From the NCBI RefSeq assembly GCF_048569485.1, contig NC_134364.1:127467408-127531407 (forward strand): 64,000 bases of DNA, given 5' to 3'. The translations under genes were made by a program, and so were the position numbers. Under the pieces are notes generated by a model. The model saw only the letters and a program-made list of their open reading frames with translations, was not told where the DNA came from and searched no databases. Positions 55,480 to 64,000 of this stretch are shown here, one piece after another. This DNA comes from Anomaloglossus baeobatrachus (lineage: Eukaryota > Chordata > Amphibia > Anura > Aromobatidae). Within the stretch, counting starts at the first letter, position 1. The number at the start of each line of letters is the position of its first letter.

Positions 55480-58400
55480 TTACACTGTGGTCACCAGCAG
55501 AGGGAGCCATACCTCATTACACTGTGCTCACCAGCAGAGGGAGCCATACCTCATTACACTGTGCTCACCAGCAGAGGCAGCCACACCTCATTACACTGTG
55601 CTCACCAGCAGAGGGAGCTGTACCTCATTACACTGTGCTCACCAGCAGAGGGAGCCATACCTCATTACACCGTGCTCACCAGCAGAGGGAGCCATACCTC
55701 ATTACACTGTGCTCACCAGCAGAGGGAGCTGTACCTCATTACACTGTGCTCACCAGCAGAGGCAGCCACACCTCATTACACTGTGCTCACCAGCAGAGGG
55801 AGCCATACCTCATTACACTGTGCTCACCAGCAGAGGGAGCCATACCTCATTACACCGTGCTCACCAGCAGAGGGAGCCACACCTCATTACACTGTACTCA
55901 CCAGCAGAGGGAGCCATACCTCATTACACTGTGCTCACCAGCAGAGGGAGCCATACCTCATTACACTGTGCTCACCAGCAGAGGGAGCCATACCTCATTA
56001 CACTGTGCTCACCAGCAGAGGGAGCCATACCTCATTACACTGTGCTCACCAGCAGAGGAAGCCATACCTCATTACACTGTGCTCACCAGCAGAGGGAGCC
56101 ATACCTCATTACACTGTGCTCACCAGCAGAGGGAGCCATACCTCATTACACTGTGCTCACCAGCAGAGGGAGCCATACCTCATTACACTGTGCTCACCAG
56201 CAGAGGCAGCCACACCTCATTACACTGTGCTCACCAGCAGAGGGAGCCATACCTCATTACACCGTGCTCACCAGCAGAGGGAGCCACACCTCATTACACT
56301 GTACTCACCAGCAGAGGAAGCCATACCTCATTACACTGTGCTCACCAGCAGAGGGAGCCATACCTCATTACACTGTGCTCACCAGCAGAGGGAGCCACAC
56401 CTCATTACACTGTGCTCACCAGCAGAGGGAGCCATACCTCATTACACTGTACTCACCAGCAGAGGGAGCCATACCTCATTACACTGTGCTCACCAGCAGA
56501 GGGAGCCATACCTCATTACACTGTGCTCACCAGCAGAGGGAGCCATACCTCATTACACTGTGCTCACCAGCAGAGGGAGCCATACCTCATTACACTGTGC
56601 TCACCAGCAGAGGGAGCCATACCTCATTACACTGTGCTCACCAGCAGAGGGAGCCATACCTCATTACACTGTGCTCACCAGCAGAGGGAGCCATACCTCA
56701 TTACACTGTACTCACCAGCAGAGGGAGCCATACCTCATTACACTGTGCTCACCAGCAGAGGGAGCCATACCTCATTACACTGTGCTCACCAGCAGAGGGA
56801 GCCATACCTCATTACACTGTGCTCACCAGCAGAGGAAGCCATACCTCATTACACTGTGCTCACCAGCAGAGGGAGCCATACCTCATTACACTGTGCTCAC
56901 CAGCAGAGACAGCCATACCTCATTACACTGCGCTCACCAGCAGAGGGAGCCATACCTCATTACACTGTGCTCACCAGCAGAGACAGCCATACCTCATTAC
57001 ACTGCGCTCACCAGCAGAGGGAGCCATACCTCATTACACTGTGCTCACCAGCAGAGACAGCCATACCTCATTACACTGTGCTCACCAGCAGAGGGAGCCA
57101 TACCTCATTACACTGTGCTCACCAGCAGAGGGAGCCATACCTCATTACACTGTGCTCACCAGCAGAGGGAGCCATACCTCATTACACTGTGCTCACCAGC
57201 AGAGGGAGCCATACCTCATTACACTGTTCTCACCAGCAGAGGGAGCCATACCTCATTACACTGTGCTCACCAGCAGAGGGAGCCATACCTCATTACACTG
57301 TGCTCACCAGCAGAGGGAGCCATACCTCATTACACTGTGCTCACCAGCAGAGGAAGCCATACCTCATTACACCGTGCTCATCAGCAGAGGAAGCCATACC
57401 TCATTACACTGTGCTCACCAGCAGAGGGAGCCATACGTCATTACACTGTACTCACCAGCAGAGGGAGCCATACCTCATTACACTGTGCTCACCAGCAGAG
57501 GCAGCCATACCTCATTACACTGTGCTCACCAGCAGAGGGAGCCATACCTCATTACACTGTGCTCACCAGCAGAGGGAGCCATACCTCATTACACTGCTCA
57601 CCAGCAGAGGGAGCCATACCTCATTACACTGTGCTCACCAGCAGAGGGAGCCACACCTCATTACACTGTGCTCACCAGCAGAGGGAGCTATACCTCATTA
57701 CACTGTGCTCACCAGCAGAGGGAGCCATACCTCATTACACTGTGCTCACCAGCAGAGGGAGCTATACCTCATTACACTGTGCTCACCAGCAGAGGGAGCC
57801 ACACCTCATTACACTGTGCTCACCAGCAGAGGGAGCCATACCTCATTACACCATGCTCACCAGCAGAGGGAGCCATACCTCATTACACTGTTCTCACCAG
57901 CAGAGGGAGCCATACCTCATTACACTGTGCTCACCAGCAGAAAGAGCCATACCTCATTACACTGTGCTCACCAGCAGAGGCAGCCATACCTCATTACACT
58001 GTTCTCACCAGCAGAGGGAGCCATACCTCATTACACTGTGCTCACCAGCAGAGGGAGCCATACCTCATTACACCATGCTCACCAGCAGAGGGAGCCATAC
58101 CTCATTACACTGTTCTCACCAGCAGTGGGAGCCATACCTCATTACACTGTGCTCACCAGCAGAAAGAGCCATACCTCATTACACTGTGCTCACCAGCAGA
58201 GGGAGCCATACCTCATTACACTGTGCTCACCAGCAGAGGCAGCCATACCTCATTACACTGTTCTCACCAGCAGAGGGAGCCACACCTCATTACACTGTTC
58301 TCACCAGCAGAGGGAGCCACACCTCATTACACTGTTCTCACCAGCAGAGGGAGCTATACCTCATTACACCGTGCTCACCAGCAGAGGGAGCCATACCTCA

Positions 58401-61400
58401 TTACACTGTGCTCACCAGCAGAGGGAGCTATACCTCATTACACTGTGCTCACCAGCAGAGGGAGCTATACCTCATTACACTATGCTCACCAGCAGAGGGA
58501 GCTATACCTCATTACACTGTGCTCACCAGCAGAGGGAGCCATACCTCATTACACTGTGCTCACCAGCAGAGGGAGCCATACCTCATTACACTGTGCTCAC
58601 CAGCAGAGGGAGCTATACCTCATTACACTGTGCTCACCAGCAGAGGCAGCCACACCTCATTACACTGTGCTCACCAGCAGAGGGAGCCATACCTCATTAC
58701 ACCGTGCTCACCAGCAGAGGGAGCCATACCTCATTACACCGTGCTCACCAGCAGAGGGAGACATACCTCATTACACCGTGCTCACCAGCAGAGGGAGACA
58801 TACCTCATTACACTGTACTCACCAGCAGAGGGAGCTATACCTCATTACACTGTGCTCACCAGCAGAGGGAGCCATACCTCATTACACTGTGCTCACCAGC
58901 AGAGGGAGCCATACCTCATTACACTGTGCTCACCAGCAGAGGGAGCCATACCTCATTACACTGTGCTCACCAGCAGAGGGAGCTGTACCTCATTACACTG
59001 TGCTCACCAGCAGAGGGAGCTATACCACATTACACTGTGCTCACCAGCAGAGGGAGCTATACCTCATTACACTGTGCTCACCAGCAGAGGGAGCTATACC
59101 TCATTACACTGTGCTCACCAGCAGAGGCAGCCATACCTCATTACACTGTGCTCACCAGCAGAGGGAGCCATACCTAATTACACTGTGCTCACCAGCAGAG
59201 GGAGCCATACCTCATTACACTGTGCTCACCAGCAGAGTGAGCCATACCTCATTACACTGTGCTCACCAGCAGAGGGAGCCATACCTCATTACACTGTGCT
59301 CACCAGCAGAGGGAGCCATACCTCATTACACTGTGCTCACCAGCAGAGGGAGCCATACCTCATTACACTGTGCTCACCAGCAGAGGGAGCCATACCTCAT
59401 TACACTGTGCTCACCAGCAGAGGGAGCCATACCTCATTACACTGTGCTCACCAGCAGAGGGAGCCACACCTCATTACACTGTGCTCACCAGCAGAGGAAG
59501 CCATACCTCATTACACTGTGCTCACCAGCAGAGGGAGCCATACCTCATTACACTGTGCTCACCAGCAGAGGGAGCCATACCTCATTACACTGTGCTCACC
59601 AGCAGAGGGAGCCACACCTCATTACACTGTGCTCACCAGCAGAGGGAGCCATACCTCATTACACTGTGCTCACCAGCAGAGGGAGCCATACCTCATTACA
59701 CTGTGCTCACCAGCAGAGGGAGCCATACCTCATTACACTGTACTCACCAGCAGAGGGAGCCATACCTCATTACACTGTGCTCACCAGCAGAGGGAGCCAT
59801 ACCTCATTACACTGTGCTCACCAGCAGAGGGAGCCACACCTCATTACACTGTGCTCACCAGCAGAGGAAGCCATACCTCATTACACTGTACTCACCAGCA
59901 GAGGGAGCCATACCTCATTACACTGTGCTCACCAGAAGAGGTAGCTATATCTCATTACACTATGCTCACCAGCAGAGGGAGCCATACCTCATTACACTGT
60001 GCTCACCAGCAGAGGGAGCCATACCTCATTACACTGTGCTCACCAGCAGAGGGAGCCATACCTCATTACACTGTGCTCACCAGCAGAGGGAACCATACCT
60101 CATTACACTGTGCTCACCAGCAGAGGAAGCCATACCTCATTACACTGTGCTCACCAGCAGAGGGAGCCATACCTCATTACACTGTGCTCACCAGCAGAGG
60201 GAGCCACACCTCATTACACTGTGCTCACCAGCAGAGGGAGCCATACCTCATTACACTGTGCTCACCAGCAGAGGGAGCCACACCTCATTACACTGTGCTC
60301 ACCAGCAGAGGGAGCTATACCTCATTACACTGTGCTCACCAGCAGAGGGAGACATACCTCATTACACTGTGCTCACCAGCAGAGGCAGCCATACCTCATT
60401 ACACCGTGCTCACCAGCAGAGGGAGCTATACCTCATTACACTGTGCTCACCAGCAGAGGGAGCCATACCTCATTACACCGCGCTCACCAGCAGAGGGAGC
60501 CATACCTCATTACACTGTGCTCACCAGCAGAGGGAGCCACACCTCATTACACTATGCTCACCAGCAGAGGGAGCCATACCTCATTACACTCTGCTCACCA
60601 GCAGAGGGAGCCATACCTCATTACACCGTGCTCACCAGCAGAGGGAGCCATACCTCATTACACCGTGCTCACCAGCAGAGGGAGACATACCTCATTACAC
60701 TGTACTCACCAGCAGAGGGAGCTATACCTCATTACACTGTGCTCACCAGCAGAGGGAGCCATACCTCATTACACTGTGCTCACCAGCAGAGGGAGCCATA
60801 CCTCATTACACTGTGCTCACCAGCAGAGGGAGCCATACCTCATTACACTGCTCACCAGCAGAGGGAGCCATACCTCATTACACTGTGCTCACCAGCAGAG
60901 GGAGCTGTACCTCATTACACTGTGCTCACCAGCAGAGGGAGCTATACCACATTACACTGTGCTCACCAGCAGAGGGAGCTATACCTCATTACACTGTGCT
61001 CACCAGCAGAGGGAGCTGTACCTCATTACACTGTGCTCACCAGCAGAGGGAGCCATACCTCATTACACTGTACTCACCAGCAGAGGGAGCTATACCTCAT
61101 TACACTGTGCTCACCAGCAGAGGGAGCCATACCTCATTACACTGTGCTCACCAGCAGAGGGAGCTGTACCTCATTACACTGCTCACCAGCAGAGGCAGCC
61201 ATACCTCATTACACCGTTCTCACCAGCAGAGGGAGCCATACCTCATTACACCGCGCTCACCAGCAGAGAGAGCCATACCTCATTACACTGTGCTCACCAG
61301 CAGAGGGAGCCATACCTCATTACACTATGCTCACCAGCAGAGGGAGCCATACCTCATTACACTGTGCTCACCAGCAGAGGGAGCCATACCTCATTACACC

Positions 61401-64000
61401 GCGCTCACCAGCAGAGGGAGCCATACCTCATTACACCGTGCTCACCAGCAGAGGGAGCCATACCTCATTACACCGTGCTCACCAGCAGAGAGAGCCATAC
61501 CTCATTACACTGTGCTCACCAGCAGAGGGAGCCATACCTCATTACACCGTGCTCACCAGCAGAGGGAGCCATACCTCATTACACCGCGCTCACCAGCAGA
61601 GGGAGCCATACCTCATTACACCGTGCTCACCAGCAGAGGGAGCCATACCTCATTACACTGTGCTCACCAGCAGAGAGAGCCATACCTCATTACACTGTGC
61701 TCACCAGCAGAGGGAGCCATACCTCATTACACCGTGGTCACCAGCAGAGGGAGCCATACCTCATTACAATGCGCCTACCAGCAGAGGGAGCCATACCTCA
61801 TTACACTGTGCTCACCAGCAGAGGGAGCCATACCTCATTACACTGCGCATACCAGCAGAGGGAGCCATACCTCATTACACTGTGCTCACCAGCAGAGGGA
61901 GCCATACCTCATTACACTGCGCATACCAGCAGAGGGAGCAATACCTCATTACACCGCGCTCACCAGCAGAGGGAGCCATACCTCATTACACTGTGCTCAC
62001 CAGCAGAGGGAGCCACACCTCATTACACTGTGCTCACCAGCAGAGGGAGCCATACCTCATTACACTCTGCTCACCAGCAGAGGGAGCCATACCTCATTAC
62101 ACCGTGGTCACCAGCAGAGGGAGCCATACCTCATTACAATGCGCATACCAGCAGAGGGAGCCATACCTCATTACACTGTGCTCACCAGCAGAGGGAGCCA
62201 TACCTCATTACACTGCGCATACCAGCAGAGGGAGCCATACCTCATTACACTGTGCTCACCAGCAGAGGGAGCCATACCTCATTACACTGCGCATACCAGC
62301 AGAGGGAGCCATACCTCATTACACCGTGCTCACCAGCAGAGGGAGCCATACCTCATTACACTGTGCTCACCAGCAGAGGGAGCCATACCTCATTACACTG
62401 CGCATACCAGCAGAGGGAGCCATACCTCATTACACTGTGCATACCAGCAGAGGGAGCCACACCTCATTACACCGTGCTCACCAGTAGAGGGAGCCATACC
62501 TCATTACACCGTGCTCACCAGCAGAAGGAGCCACACCTCATTACACCGTGCTCACCAGCAGAGGGAGCCATACCTCATTACACTGTGCTCACCAGCAGAG
62601 GGAGCCATACCTCATTACACTGTGCTCACCAGCAGAGGGAGCTATACCTCTTTACACTGTGCTCACCAGCAGAGGGAGCCATACCTCATTACACTGTGCT
62701 CACCAGCAGAGGGAGCTATACCTCTTTACACTGTGCTCACCAGCAGAGGGAGCCATACCTCATTACACTGTGCTCACCAGCAGAGGGAGCCATACCTCAT
62801 TACACTGTGCTCACCAGCAGAGGGAGCCATACCTCATTACACCGTGCTCACCAGCAGAGGGAGCCATACCTCATTACACCGTGCTCACCAGCAGAGGGAG
62901 CCATACCTCATTACACTGTGCTCACCAGCAGAGGGAGCCACACCTCATTACACTATGCTCACCAGCAGAGGGAGCCACACCTCATTACACTGTGCTCACC
63001 AGCAGAGGCAGCCATACCTCATTACACTGTGCTCACCAGCAGAGGGAGCCACACCTCATTACACTGTGCTCACCAGCAGAGGGAGACATACCTCATTACA
63101 CTGTGCTCACCAGCAGAGGGAGCCACACCTCATTACACTGTGCTCACCAGCAGAGGCAGCCATACCTCATTACACTGTGCTCACCAGCAGAGGGAGCCAT
63201 ACCTCATTACACCGTGCTCACCAGCAGAGGGAGCCATACCTCATTACACTGTGCTCACCAGCAGAGGGAGCCACACCTCATTACACTATGCTCACCAGCA
63301 GAGGGAGCCACACCTCATTACACTGTGCTCACCAGCAGAGGCAGCCATACCTCATTACACTGTGCTCACCAGCAGAGGGAGCCATACCTCATTACACTGT
63401 GCTCACCAGCAGAGGGAGACATACCTCATTACACTGTGCTCACCAGCAGAGGGAGCCACACCTCATTACACTGTGCTCACCAGCAGAGGCAGCCATACCT
63501 CATTACACTGTGCTCACCAGCAGAGGGAGCCACACCTCATTACACTGTGCTCACCAGCAGAGGGAGCCATACCTCATTACACTGTGCTCACCAGCAGAGG
63601 GAGCCATACCTCATTACACTGTGCTCACCAGCAGAGGGAGCCATACCTCATTACACTGTGCTCACCAGCAGAAGGAGCCATACCTCATTACACTGTGCTC
63701 ACCAGCAGAGGGAGCTATACCTCATTACACTGTGCTCACCAGCAGAGGGAGCTATACCTCTTTACACTGTGCTCACCAGCAGAGGGAGCCATACCTCATT
63801 ACACTGTGCTCACCAGCAGAGGGAGCCATACCTCATTACACTGTGCTCACCAGCAGAGGGAGCCATACCTCATTACACCGTGCTCACCAGCAGAGGGAGC
63901 CATACCTCATTACACCGTGCTCACCAGCAGAGGGAGCCATACCTCATTACACTGTGCTCACCAGCAGAGGGAGCCACACCTCATTACACTATGCTCACCA
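55480..64000. repeat. 37-bp minisatellite, ~230 copies, runs off the window
   Basis: The unit reads GCCATACCTCATTACACTG then TGCTCACCAGCAGAGGGA. The unit length is not divisible by 3 and no frame of it has a stop, so all three plus-strand frames stay open for thousands of bases (up to 2348 codons) without being genes. Frequent variants: CATACC/CACACC/TATACC, CTGT/CCGT, GTGCTC/GTACTC/GCGCAT. A few 32-bp units (loss of GTGCT) occur at 57595, 60848 and 61178. It begins about 140 bp upstream of the GLMP start codon. Confidence 0.98.

Noticed and set aside
55203-62487. Open frames of 1324, 1493 and 2348 codons
   Set aside because: All three plus-strand frames are open because the 37-bp unit lacks stops and rotates frame. 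They share the same peptide repeat, have no splice or start context, and the first overlaps GLMP exon 1 on the other strand.

Overview
The window is vertebrate nuclear DNA, most likely from a frog (anuran). The organism call is an inference. It rests on the interspersed repeats, several of which I know from anuran assemblies (a 35-bp minisatellite family, Tc1 elements with long tandem inserts, a T-rich abundant element), and on three host genes in the order and orientation I recall from human 1q22: SMG5 (minus), TMEM79 (plus), GLMP (minus).

Layout. 1-576: 5' end of SMG5 on the minus strand (first coding exon 509-576; the rest lies left of the window). 577-770: CpG-rich promoter, possibly shared with TMEM79. 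775-12000: a decayed minisatellite field split by a Tc1/mariner element (2757-8049, itself carrying a nested DNA element with its own tandem array) and by a solo LTR (9169-10309). 13327-15672: 35-bp array. 16359-22916: TMEM79 in three coding exons, followed by its poly(A) signal and a 35-copy, 45-bp array. 26380-30252: CR1-type LINE interrupted by a 31-bp array that grew out of its own reverse-transcriptase motif, by a MITE and by a solo LTR. 31828-50013: predicted plus-strand gene of unknown function whose 15-kb first intron holds a second 35-bp array, a Tc1 element with a 5.6-kb internal array, a MITE and a G-rich array. 50462-55307: complete GLMP gene on the minus strand, six coding exons, with a TFEB-type CLEAR site and a cluster of ZNF143/THAP11-type motifs around its start. 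55480-64000: 37-bp array running off the window, each unit carrying a near-consensus CTCF core.

By my estimate about half of the window is tandem repeat: some fifteen arrays of largely unrelated units, mostly 26-45 bp. Almost every very long open reading frame here is produced by these arrays and is not a gene. The three recognised host genes are unrelated in pathway: mRNA surveillance (SMG5), a Golgi/lamellar-granule membrane protein (TMEM79) and a lysosomal membrane glycoprotein (GLMP). Their linkage is conserved synteny, not an operon.
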